DNA of 64,000 nucleotides from Isoetes taiwanensis. Its lineage: Eukaryota; Streptophyta; Lycopodiopsida; Isoetales; Isoetaceae. Position 1 is the first letter of the stretch; each line of letters begins with the position of its first letter. Shown piece after piece: positions 25,529 through 36,256 of the stretch. The notes beneath the pieces are model-generated. The model had not been told where the DNA came from. It made no database searches and saw only the letters and a list, made by a program, of their open reading frames with translations. The stretch is taken from assembly GCA_021234155.1 (NCBI GenBank), contig JAJEKV010000033.1:4755454-4819453 (forward strand), given 5' to 3'. The position numbers and the translations under genes were made by a program.

Positions 25529-26800
25529 TAAGTGAATTCAAATAGCAAGTTATGCACTTACTTTAATAAGAGAGAAAAAAGCCATTAGAGGATGGATCCA
25601 TATAGATTCTAATATATCCAACATGTTATGCCATATCCTACACTCACAAGGTACCATATGCACCATCTCTGCATGACTTGGCATTATACATACTTGAGGT
25701 TCTAGATAAACGTCAGCAATTACTGAGCCCTCAGTAGTCATTATCTCCGCTTGTCTAGTATCATCATTACTGCAAAGGTTTTTCCCTTGAAAACCTTTCG
25801 AGGCAGGGGTTTTTTAATCCTAAGTAATGATTGTACTAGCCCATTGTATGGGTCCCATGACCTATTGGTCTCCGTGGACGTTAAAAAAACTATTCTATTC
25901 TATTCTATTCTATTCATAAGGAACAATTATTAAATAAAATTCCTTTAGCTAAAGTAGTTTTTAACATTACGCAAACTATATATATTGAGAAGAAGAACAA
26001 GATAGATAGATAGATAGATACATAAGTATATAATAAAGCATCATATGACTTTATTTCTACAACGATGTGATTATTTTTTTTAGATGGTGCAATGCCCTTA
26101 TTGACATTTATAGCTGCTGCTGATTGTGCTCGAGAAACGAAGCTCCCTTTAGGGACTCCTTCATCATCTTGCCGAGCTGTGGAAAATTGAATTCTAGATG
26201 CTGCTCCTCGTGTCATGGGTTTAGCTGTGGCCATGCTCTTGTTGCTGGAGGACTTCATGCCCATGCTCTTGTTGTTAGTTATGCCCATGCTCTTGTTGCC
26301 GGAGGACTTCATTTCTCATCAAGCTCTCATGAAAATAACCAACTCTTTTAAAGGACTGAGTTTTTTATACATGTATATTGAAGGTAGAATAATGTTATAA
26401 ACAACATCTACTAGATATTGTGGTTTTTACAGTAAGAAATCTCAATAGCACTTGCTCTTGGTAGTTTTATATTAAAGCCAGTACGAACTTCCTCTTCTCA
26501 TGGTGTACAACTAAAGAAAATGAATCTTCTAGTACAGGCACTAGGAATTCTCCACTAGCACATCAATGGATGTTAATACTATAATGAAAAAATCAGAAGA
26601 AAAAATAAATCGTTCCTTGTCCTATAACAGAGGATTAAAAAAGAAAAAAGTCCCCATCACCGCTTCTTGTCAGTGGATGTATCAAGTCAGGTTCCATATC
26701 AAAAAGAAAATAGATCCTCTACTATGTTTAAGCACTTCTTTTTCTTAATGGGTCATCTTAAATTAGAAATCAAAAGGATCGTGGTACTAGGAGTGTTCAT
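25529..26800. repeat. Tandem array unit D, truncated at its 3' side
   Basis: It begins taagtgaattcaaatagcaa and follows the unit plan to about 26800, then diverges from A-C. It is interrupted at about 25660-25914 by an ATTCT-tailed insert; the uninterrupted version in unit A reads 'accatatgcataaggaac'. To its right, 26934-27263 holds a transposase-like fragment on the - strand that may be the 5' part of the gene whose 3' remnants lie in the units. Confidence 0.75.
25660..25914 (+). repeat. ATTCT-tailed dispersed repeat, copy 2 (insertion in unit D)
   Basis: Unit A is continuous across this site, so this is an insertion. Its 3' half matches copies 1 and 3 ('ccttgaaaacctttcgaggc', 'tattggtctccgtggacgtt') and it ends in five or six CTATT units directly against 'cataaggaac'. 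No TSD longer than 2 bp is seen. It could be a 5'-truncated LINE or a SINE. Confidence 0.65.
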
Positions 26801-26933
26801 GAATATGACAACCTCTTCTCAACAACTGATTTTCCTTGTTCGTCCCTCCTACTTTTGTGTGGCATACTCTCGGCGTTGAAATCAACATACTTTTCATATA
26901 CCCCTCTAGCAGCAAAGATCCTAGCAGTTGGTT

Positions 26934-27263
26934 TCAATATGCCACATTGTTACCATGTAATGCAATCCTGCTCCCGTTTTCGTGATTTTTAGACCAATTA
27001 TGCCAAGTTGATGTGGGAGTACCATGGATAACTATCCATGCTTTTTGACATATCCATTTCTGCTCAAATGGGAACCTTTTCTGACTTGGGTTTCTTTCAT
27101 CTTGATGTGCCAGCTGAAAAATGGTGTACATGTAGATCATTCTCTCATCAGAAGTGTATTCTTGATAAGTTGCTCTTGATTCAACCAATTCGTCAATACT
27201 AAAGAATGCCATCGATCCAAGCCATCGGATCGGAATTCTCGAATAAGCATGCATTTCTCCCAT
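26934..27263 (-). pseudogene. Transposase-like fragment with a KAWIVIHG motif
   Basis: This 109-codon - strand frame contains DERNPSQKRFPFEQKWICQK, then AWIVIHGTP, WHNWSKNHENGS and a following LHGN. This spacing recalls the N-terminal 'CrxaFxxlHGig... hYxenGi..RxHGN' region found in a eukaryotic DDE-type transposase/integrase-like family. The match is from memory of the pattern and is tentative. The frame ends at a stop. Downstream on the same strand is unit D, which carries further remnants. Confidence 0.35.
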
Positions 27264-28398
27264 GCATGCATTGCATGCATTACATGCATTTTCTGGGGCT
27301 CTGGTTCATTTGAGATCCCTCAAATTTCTTACCAATTGATACTCATCTTTAAGCATAAGTATGTCCCCGCATCTTTAAAAAGTTTTTCTGCCATAAACAC
27401 ATATTAGAACATACTTGAGATATTTTCCTCTACCAATTTGTACCGGATTAAATGACAGGAATAATAAAAGCTGGAGTTGGTTGAAAGATGTACTAGAAAA
27501 TACTTGCTTAAGACTGGTACCATACGGGTGTATCCTCATTAGCCAGCATCGACAATTTTATGCACCAATTTCACGGTCCCAGTTGCAAGTTTCTGAAGAC
27601 CACTATTACTCTTGCACCTGTGATGGGTTTTGGCCAGTTCTGAGGAAGAAGACAAATGAAATCAGGAAGAGGACAAATGAAATCTTTCTAGAGCACAAAC
27701 TTAGTTCTGATTTAAGGTATTCAGAAGCTTTTGAATCCATCTGATTTGGAGTTCCAGGCCAGTGCCATATCAGCAAAATCAGATTCCACTTGCGGAATGG
27801 GAATGCTACTACGCTGCCTGTAACTTTCAAAGTGTCACAGGTACCGGCTATTTTTGAGCGTAATGGAAATGCACCCTAATTGCACAACTCAATGCATGCA
27901 GGTAAATAAATGGAAGTATAAGAAGAGCTACGCATCCATGGCAACCTTCGTAGGAATTTTTGGTTCTTTTCTAATTTCCTACCCCAGAGCTGGAAGTGAT
28001 GGACTACTGAACAAAAATTAGAAGGCCCAAGAATAAACCTCGAAAAATAGCAATTGGTGTGCTCTAAGGCAATCAACAACTGCAATTCATCTTAGTTTAC
28101 ATCTAACTCGAAGCCCAAGATATTTTAAGGCACTAACAGTTGCTTGGAAATCTTTATTGGTCTACGCTTATTGTACAAGATGTTTTAGGGCATTAATATT
28201 TGCTTGGAAAGCAGGAAATGCAAGAACTTCAAAGCACAGAATCCAAAGCTGCATCGAGCCTGAATTAAACTTTTAAGATGAAGAACAGAGTCTTGACATC
28301 AAAACAAAGAGGGAAAGTTTTAAAATAAACATTTTACCACACTTGTTTCTCCATTCATCTAATAGATCGACCTCGTTGCTACTCCTTTCGACAGGAAA
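27264..28398. other. Non-coding stretch
   Basis: It contains a small cluster of TGCATGCAT-type repeats at about 27248-27292 and a partly duplicated 'gcttggaaa' block at about 28140-28215. The ORFs here (for example 27415-27744) have no recognisable motif or plausible splice context. I see no gene. Confidence 0.5.
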
Positions 28399-28401
28399 TA
28401 A

Positions 28402-28867
28402 GGGTACATTCACACCTACTATTATGTTATGTCATAGTTTAACTTTTAACACCTTACCCGTTATGACTAAAGTATTTTGTAGTTCACATCAACTGTTATA
28501 TTAAATTTTTAACATAACAGATTTGATAAAAAGATGCATTCACGTATATAAATATTTAAGTTAATTTACTAATATAACGAATTCAGTTAAAAAGAGGTTC
28601 ACACCAATAATTATGTTAGTGGCTAACATAACGAATTTTGTTAAAATTACCTTCACATATAAGTTGTTATGTTAGTGGGTGAGCTGTTAAATTTTAATAT
28701 AAAGAAATCATATGTGAATCACAACTTTAACGAAACTAAATCCGTTAAAAATTAAATCTCTTAACTGCCACGGGCCTAATGGAAATTTTTAACAGGAATG
28801 GTGTAAACCCAAGTAGCCTAAATTTTTTTAATTTAACTGAATTTAACCCCCTGGTGTGAACCCACCC
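28402..28867. mobile_element. PIF/Harbinger (Tourist)-like MITE, 466 bp
   Basis: The ends GGGTACATTCACACC and, inverted, GGGTGGGTTCACACC match at 12 of 15 positions. They are flanked by TAA on both sides (28399-28401 and 28868-28870), the 3-bp TSD class of PIF/Harbinger elements. The interior is AT-rich with repeated 'taacataacgaattt(a/t)gtta' motifs and no ORF. It sits 18 bp from the gypsy left LTR. Confidence 0.8.
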
Positions 28868-28885
28868 TAAGGCAGACAATATTTC

Positions 28886-29481
28886 TGTTTGGGGTCTGGG
28901 TTCGGGAACTCCTGCAAGACAGCCCTCTGTGAGGACCCGTGGATCTAACAGGAGAATCCGGGGGACTATGTCACGCGGGATTTGCAAGAAGAGAACAAGA
29001 GGAAGAAAACAGAACAAAAGAGAACAATGAGAGGAAAATGATAAGCTTCCTTGATATCAATGATGAACATACATGAGCTCTCGCAATCGAGAGAAGACTG
29101 AAGAGAGACAAGACTCAAAACTCATCTAAAACTCATGTGCTAGCTCTACTCATATATATAGTACAATGGCCTTTGGCCCAATATAGACACTCGACCGATC
29201 TCGGTTGCGACTCACGGAAGGAGGCCCGATTCTGTAAAATGCTTTGGCGGTGCCTCTTGAAGTGCCTAGAATCACTTGACGCCGACGCTGGCAAGTGACG
29301 GCCGTCACTTGTCCGAGCGGCGCTCTGTTGACGGGACGCAGTGCTTTGACCGCGGTGGGTCGCCGCTTGGTCTTCTCACGAGCCTTTGATGGCTGACCCG
29401 TGGTCGATGGGATCCTTGTTCTTGACCTGGTCCGTCAGATGCATGAATAGTCCCTGCACCGGGGAGGGCACAGGACTAACA
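28886..29481 (-). repeat. 3' LTR of the gypsy element
   Basis: The LTR is 596 bp. Read on the - strand it begins TGTTAGTCCTGTGCC and ends CCCCAAACA. A TATA-like run (tatatata at about 29152-29160) lies about 320 bp into the LTR, with a CTCTCG...CGAGAG hairpin downstream (about 29080-29095). The half nearest the outer edge (28886-29190) is almost identical to the other LTR; the inner half is strongly diverged. Confidence 0.93.
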
Positions 29482-29495
29482 CTCCCCACCAAACG
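29482..29495 (-). promoter_or_regulatory. Polypurine tract next to the 3' LTR
   Basis: On the - strand the bases before the 3' LTR read GTTTGGTGGGGAG and abut TGTTAGTCC. A G-rich purine run at this position serves as the plus-strand primer in LTR retrotransposons. Confidence 0.6.
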
Positions 29496-29690
29496 ACACC
29501 GTGGTGAAGAAAAGGAGGAAGTGTTTCTCAAGGCGGAAGCCATCGGGCCTGAAAGTGATCCTCACTGGAGTGAGGACGGGCACCATTATGGTAAGTGCCA
29601 ATGAGATCCCCGGGCGATTTGAAGAGCGGGAGGAGTGTTGAGCCCAAGGGCGGATCAGCATCAATGAGAAAATGAGAGCGCACCATGTCT

Positions 29691-32485
29691 TCAAGGGCGC
29701 GCGGGCTTCGAAGAAACAAACGGCACTCCATGAGGAGGCAGGAACTGAGACCGAAAGCACCGGACACTGGCATTCGGATTGCAAAGAAAGATGGACGCCG
29801 CCGATTTAAAGAGCTGACCAGATGCATTTGAGAGCAGCAACGTAAAACCAAATTTTGGCGGTGGGTCAAGGATCCGTGAGGTGGCGGCATTCTGCAAGAA
29901 GGTGTCAAGACCATGAAGAGCATCAGCAGGGCGTTGCCAACCACGCACATTGGCAATATAGATCCAATTGGTAGTGTTATCAAGGGTGGCACCATCCTCC
30001 CAATTGGAGCGGCGAACAAAACGGGGATCCCACCGGAGATCCGTCGAGATCTGAGGCGGAGTCCATCCAGCATGGCCATCCATGACCTTGGTCCAAAAGG
30101 GAAGACGCCAATCAGAGGTTAGGAACCTGGGGCGTGGAGGGACACCCAGGGAAGCATAGGGAGAGGGGACCATGCCCGTGGGCGTGGGCTGCTGAGCCTG
30201 CTCCCTGAATTCCCGGACAAGGGCCGGATCAAGAGCTTTGCACCAATGGTCCCAAATAGAAGCAGGGAGCTGAGAGTTGACAGGAGGGCTATCCCAACCC
30301 GTGGGGACTGTCTTGCTATCCAGAAGAGCACGCAGTTGATTGTAACCAGCCAGGTGCTGCATATAAACTTGTGCAAAGGGAAGATCCTCGGGATGTCCCA
30401 GATACTTCCTTATCTGTTGCAGCGCTTCAGCTTGCCAGAGAGGCAAATGATGAGCAAGCTCAGGCATGTATTCTTGATGAAGAGCATGGGTCTGATCATG
30501 ATCAGACATATAGGGGTTGTTATCCAAAAGCAACCATTGAAGTGTGGGATCACCCTGAAAGTTCTGATGTGGCCCATCTCGGAATTTGTCCTGTGTATCA
30601 GCCAGATAGAAATCATGAAAAATGTACGCCATTGGCTGAACAACTCTGAAGGTGATCATATCTGGATCGTCACAGTGAATGAGATCAAAGACTAAAAGGG
30701 CGCAGAATAAACCTTTGTCTTCAACAGAGAGGTCTGGCCAGATCCGAAGAAAATCTGCAGTGCGCAGGGGAACATCAACTGGACCATCAGCCGTATGCCA
30801 CTTCAGAAGAAAGAGGTGGCGGCGGGCAACCACATAATCCAGATAACTGGAAGGAATAGGGAAGTCAACAGGCAGGTTGAGAGCAATGGTAACATAGCCT
30901 TCAAGTTTGGTCTGAGCCTCATCAGCAGACTGAATAGCTTGCTGTAGCTATTGTTCGAGGTCACGGATCCTGTGCTCCTTTTCTAACAGAAGGCGGGACT
31001 GGTCACGGACCCGTTTCTGAGAAGGTGTGACATGGGAGGAGGATTGCCCAGGAACATGGAGTCGGAGCCTGGCAATCTCAGCGTCATCAAGGACTTTTTG
31101 TTTCTGAGCCTCCGTAAGCTGATCTTGGAGAGATGTGAGCTGAGAGGTCTGCGTGGAAAGTTGAGCTTCCAAAGAGGTAATTTGAGCGTCACGCGCTGTA
31201 AGGTCTTGAGCTTGAGTGTTGTAATGCCGAGAGAGCTCTGTATACAGCGTGTCCAGTTTGGCAATGTTTTTTTCCTTGTCAACCAAGAGAGTCTCTCTTG
31301 CCTTGACCTGCTCCGATAATTCCTGAATGGTGGTCTGCAATTGCGCCTGCTGATCGGTAAGCAGAGTAATCTGATTTTGGGCAGCCTTAAGATCCTCACG
31401 GGCCTGTAAAAAAACCTCGTGCTTGGCTTGAAGCTGGGTCTCCAGAGTATGAACTTGCGTGGTAGCAGCTTGAAGGTCTCGCTGAACCGCGTCTGAGGCC
31501 TCCAGGGCCGCTTGAACCGCATTCATGAGAGCTTCCTGAGATTCTTGTAACTTGAGAGCAGCAGCTTGAGCATCCTGCTGATATTGATACAAAAGCTGGC
31601 GAGGGTGCGGAGGCGGAGGGGCCTGCTGTTGCCGTGTTTGTGACGTTTGGGAGACAAGATGAGAACTGGAGGGCCTCGTTTCTGTAGAGGAAGAGGAGAC
31701 AGTGACATGCGTGGTGTTATGCTGGATATGACCAGAAGAAGAAGGGCGTGAAGTGCCAACTGGTTGATTTTGAGGAAGGGAATGAAAGGACTGTTGAGTG
31801 GAAACATGAGAATGAGGAGGTGAGGGAGGAAAGTAATGACGAATGATGGCTTGAAGATGGCCTCCCACGGAAACTTCAGAGATAGAAGTGGCAGCCCGAA
31901 GACGGTCAACTTCTTGGAGAAGACGGTAGAACAACAATTGGGGCCAATCAATGTGGTGGTTGGAGCGAGTAGCAGTGACCACTATATTATAGAAAGGCTT
32001 ATTGATATGGGTGTTCTTGATAGAATACCCAAGGAACTTGCGCCACAGAAACTTAACAAAAATTTCATGGGGCTTGTCAATATTTGTCAGGCGATGCACG
32101 TTTGCTTGATAAGCAGGGGCACCAAACTCAGTGACATCTAGATCCTGTATGGCAGACCAAGATAAACAAGGGGTTTGCAAAGGGATATGGAATACCTCAG
32201 AAATTAGGTGCTGGGTCAGTGAAATGGTGGTGCCATCGACCACTGTAGTGTATCCATTCGGGCTGTTGACGATGTGAGCGATGAACTGCTTCAACTGGTC
32301 TGGATTTGGAGCCGGAAGTTCCATTTGTGAAAATTGCATTAAAGCTTCGGCATTCTCGCGACTTCCGCGATTCGGGCCAACAAGGGCTTCACGGAAAGTG
32401 GGCGTCAAGAAAGATACTCAGACTTCGAAAAGAGCCGGTTCCCTGGGAGCAGAGCTTGAAGTGTAGGAAATTTTGGGGCAGCCAT
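29691..32485 (-). CDS. Large additional ORF (about 900 codons) downstream of integrase
   Basis: From ATG 32485 the frame opens MAAPKFPTLQALLPGN and shifts once near 32410. It then runs uninterrupted from 32408 to a single TAG at 30948-30950, and in the same frame to 29691. Region 1 (about 250 aa) is globular, with LISEVFHIPLQTPCLSWSA and DWPQLLFYRLLQEVDRL; it recalls the putative plant transposon-protein domain common in plant gypsy extra ORFs. Region 2 is Ser/Pro/Gln-rich. Region 3 is a coiled coil of about 200 aa rich in Gln/Leu/Ala. Region 4 (about 330 aa) is globular and unrecognised (FRIWPDLSVEDKGLFCALLV, WDHWCKALDPALVREFREQA). Function is unknown. Confidence 0.7.
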
Positions 32486-33037
32486 GGCAAAGAGCTTCAG
32501 AAAAGAACGGTGATGCAAAGGCGGAGAGCGGAGAACGGAGGAACGAAGGAAAGGACGGCGGCGCAGAGACTAAAAGGTTTAGGGCGCCAAGAAATGGAGG
32601 CGAAGGGGGTATGATGAGGGCTTAAATCAGAACCGCTGATGGTGCCAGGTGTCGAAAGATGCCAAGGAGGGGATTGAGAGGCAAAAATTTGGCTAAGTCC
32701 CCGAACAACAAAGGGAGAAGCAATGAACGGTGGAGATGAGGCGTGAGAGAATGATCGGATGTGACAAAAATAAAGGACACACATTAATGTTCGACGGGTA
32801 TGAAAAGAAGGAATGGCATTTAATGCTGGCAACTTGAAGTGGGATATCATTAAAACGAATGTGTCAGAAGGTACCATGGCTAGATATGCGGCGGGAGAAA
32901 AGATTCTCATTTTAGAAACAGCCTTGCATTGCAACCACGTTGGCGAATTTTCTGATTTGTCCACGTCGACAAGGAGTTCCTCGGTTGGCTATATAAGACG
33001 AACCGGGAGTGAAGCGAAGACATCCGATGGCGCCGGT

Positions 33038-33289
33038 ATGTCTCACTTTGGTTTGCATGACAAATGCACTATGACGTCCAACTGCCTGGAGTGGATTACG
33101 TGCAAAATGGACTGTCTGGACCTCTGGCGGTGCCACAATCGGGGCATTGCTATGGACGAGTGGTGTGCCGGCATGGCTGAGCATGCCGATCCCCACACCA
33201 ACGGGATGGTGATTCTGCATCTGCGCTGGGACCCTGAGCACAACTGGTACCACATCCTGCGTATCACCTCTGCTCCTAACCCGGAGTAG
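33038..33289 (+). CDS. Small antisense ORF in the gypsy IN-3'ORF spacer
   Basis: This + strand ORF (83 codons from ATG 33038) is antisense to the retrotransposon. A TATA box (ctatataag, 32989-32997) lies about 40 bp upstream, and AT-rich polyadenylation-like sequence (aatataaat) lies at about 33410. The product is rich in Cys, His, Trp and Met (WITCKMDCLDLWRCHNRG, ending RWDPEHNWYHILRITSAPN). No domain is recognised. The frame stays open upstream to 32813. A - strand frame (32912-33547) overlaps it, so its reality depends on transcript or conservation evidence. Confidence 0.4.
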   Translation: MSHFGLHDKCTMTSNCLEWITCKMDCLDLWRCHNRGIAMDEWCAGMAEHADPHTNGMVILHLRWDPEHNWYHILRITSAPNPE

Positions 33290-33428
33290 AGGGTTTTTCT
33301 TCTTAGGACTTAGTAGATAGGGCTCTGAGCCCGTTTTTGTATATAGGGCAGTGCCCATAGCGGAAATAGCTGGGCTGTGCCCACATTTTGTAAAAAAATT
33401 CCACCTATAATATAAATATGCCGCTGGT

Positions 33429-34500
33429 TTAGTCACTATCTGTTGTGTTTGTGTCGGGAACAGCATCCTTTTGTTGATTTTCACTTTCTGTGGTATGAAA
33501 TGTTTTGAGGCGAAAGCCATTAACCAGTGTAGGTAATGGAGTTCCATCTAATTCAGCCAGCTGGAAAACGCTGGGTTGAACCACTTGAACTATTTGATAA
33601 GGGCCAAGCCATCGAAACTTTAGTTTACCCGGAAAATTTTTGTACCGAGAATCATAAAGAAGAACCAAATCTCCTTCTTTGAATGTTTTTGTCTTCAGAC
33701 GTTTGTCATGTAAAGATTTTTGCAACCGTTGTCCATGAAGAACACGAATATAAGCATCCCTTCTAAGTTCATCCAACTATTCCAATTGATAAACCCTTTC
33801 TTTGAGTGCAGCAGGCGGATTATGGGCGGTAGCCAGTTGAAAACGGAGAGTTGGGAGAATGTACTCAAAAGGCATGAGAGCTTCTTGACCATAAACCAAT
33901 TTGAAAGGAGTGTGACCAGTAGCTATTTTGAAACAAGTATTGTAGGCCCAAAGAACAGTAGGAAGTTTGTTTTGCCAGTCAGTGCGAGAAGCGTCACAAA
34001 TTTTCTTGAGAATGGTGACCAGAGTTTTGTTGGTGCTTTCAGCCAAACCGTTCCCTTGAGGATAGTAAGGTGTGCTCTTTTGATGATGTATCAGGAGATA
34101 ATCCGTCAGTTCCTTGATGGTATGATTGATAAAATGGACACCACGATCACTGACCAGCTCCGTGGGGCAGCCGAATCGCGTGATGATTTGTTGATAGATG
34201 ACCTTGGCTGTGCTGGCTGCAGTGTTGTCTGGAAGTGCGCAAGCTTCCGCCCATTTGGTAGCGTAGTCAGTGAGAACCAGAATGTAGCGGGCACGGGTGT
34301 GCCGCGCAGGAGGGTCGATGGGTCCCACAAAATCCATTCCCCATTTGCTGAAGGGAAGTGGCGTGGCGACCGGTGTCAAGGGAAGAGCGCCACGGGCGTG
34401 GGCGCCCCACACGCCCGGCAAGCATCACACGTGCGGGCATGGGCGTGAGCGTCTTTGAAGAGCGTGGGCCAAAAATAACCAGGAAGAAGGATTTTGCGCG
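33429..34500 (-). pseudogene. gypsy integrase, one in-frame stop
   Basis: An H2C2-type tail (HARTCDACRACGA) lies at about 34440. The 33777-34421 frame holds the catalytic core, with WGMDFVG (D30), LVSDRG (D92) and GNGLAESTN (E128), a D-x35-E spacing. After a TAG at about 33777 the same frame continues to 33429 with KFRWLGPYQIVQVVQPSVF and LVNGFRLKTF, the C-terminal domain without a clear chromodomain. It integrates cDNA into the genome. A single stop separates core and C-terminus, so decay is slight. Confidence 0.9.
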
Positions 34501-34644
34501 TGCCGTGGTGTCACCATGAAAATGACCACCACCGAGCCCCTTCATGGGCTTCTCGAACAATATCCGGGACCTCATGAGGGAGAACACACAAGGAAGGATG
34601 GTATCCTTACCCTTTTGTAAAGATGGCCCGCAACCATGGTGTAG

Positions 34645-36060
34645 TCACGGACCTCGCAGAAAATTGATGTCTACGGGATTGTCGCTTGGCTGGAGAGAGC
34701 GTGGCGCCCCTCCGTGGAAGAACGCCTGTGAGGAGATACTGCTGAAAGTCATGGAACCAATGAGGTGTTGCCGTGACCAGAAAGAGTTGAGCGTCAGGAA
34801 AGGCGTCTGAGACTCCAGTGGAGGGATCATCTGTGTGGATGCGTGAAAGATAATCCGGGACAACATGAGATTTGCCGGCCTTGTGAACAATTTCAAAAGG
34901 TGCAAATTCCTGCAGAAGGAGGACCCAACGAGCAATGCGGCCCGTGGGATTTTGTTGATCAAATAAAGAAGTGCCTGGTGGTCAACAAAGAATTTGATCT
35001 GACTGCCCAAAAGATAGTGACGGAAGCGTTGGACGCAGAAAATTAAACCCAAGGCTTCGCGCTCTGTGGCAGAGTAGTTGCGTTCAGCAGAATTGAGTTT
35101 CCGGCTGGCGTATCGGTTTGGTTTGTCAGTGTGCGTATCATATTCTTGAGAAAGAACAGCTCCAATAGCAAAGGCCGAGACATCGACATGAACATGAAAA
35201 GGCTTGTCCCATTGAGGAGGAACAAGAACCGGGGCCTAAGCAAGAGCTTCAACTGTTGGAAAGCAGCATCCGCCTGGGAATTCCAAGCCCAGGTGGATTC
35301 ATCACCCGTGAGTTTATGAATGGGATCTGCAATGGCTGCGAGTCCAGGAATGAAAGTGGAGTAATAATTGACCTTACCCAAGAAAGAGCGTGTTTCCTTG
35401 ATATTGGCTGGTGCTTGAGCCTTGAGCACACAGCTGATTTTGGCAGGATCCATGGTGATACCTGCTTTGCTGACCACATGTCCTAACAGAACACCTGAAG
35501 TGACGCAAAAGGTGCATTTCTCGGGATTGAGACTAATGCCGGACTCATCACATTTCTGAAAGACGAGTTCCAATTTATCCAAATGGTCAGCCATGGAACT
35601 GTAGGCAGAGAAGTCATCTTGAAAAATTTGCAAGAAGGGATTTTCCTTCATAAAATCATGAAAGACTGAGAGCATGATGCGTTGAAATGTTGATGGAGAG
35701 TTTGATAATCCAAAAGGAACCACCTTGTAGGCAAAAGTGCCCCACGGGGTGGTGAAAGTAGTCTTGAGTTGATCAGATTCTTTGATTGAGATCTGATTGT
35801 AGCCGAAAAAACCATCCATGAAGGAGTACATCTCATGTCCAAAGAACCTCTTCCGAAACAGTGTCTGTGAAGGGAAGTGGAAAATGATCACGCTCGCGGG
35901 CACGATTGAGTTTTCGGTAGTCCACGCAAAACGCGGATCTTACCATTGTGTTTGAGTGCAATGACGATGGGGCTCACCCATTGAGAATGTTTGACCTCAT
36001 AGATCAAACTGCGGCAAGGAGTTTGTCAATTTCCGCCTTGACCCGATCCGCGGTAATTGG
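34645..36060 (-). pseudogene. gypsy reverse transcriptase and RNase H, interrupted
   Basis: The RT N-terminus (STPITADRVKAEIDKLLAA) lies near 36060-36004, followed by a stop, then FCVDYRKLNRARERDHFPLP near 35930-35880. The 35043-35903 frame holds the palm: SFMDGFFGYNQISIKESDQ, TPWGTFAYKVVPFGLSNS, and a catalytic IFQDDFSAYS box near 35630 (FxDD variant). A connection segment follows (TRSFLGKVNYYSTFIPGLA). RNase H remnants at 34645-35052 include FFVDHQALLYLINK. Together they copy element RNA into DNA. At least three lesions are present. Confidence 0.85.
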
Positions 36061-36256
36061 GGTTGAGCCGATCTTGTCGTTGCTATCTTTGGGCGTCGTC
36101 GGACTTGGTAGGAATGGTGAGTTCCCCAAGGTTTTGTTGATCCCAGAAGATCTCTGTAGCTCCGGCGAAAATGTGTTTGAACTTTTGAAAGAGCGTGGCG
36201 ACCACATTACGATAGGGTGTCGGAAGATTTGCGACAATTCGGACGGTGATTGTTGC

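Noticed and set aside
32912-33547. - strand ORF of 211 codons between integrase and the extra ORF
   Set aside because: It starts inside integrase coding in another frame and mirrors the + strand ORF. It has no motif, so I favoured the + strand frame with a TATA box, at low confidence.
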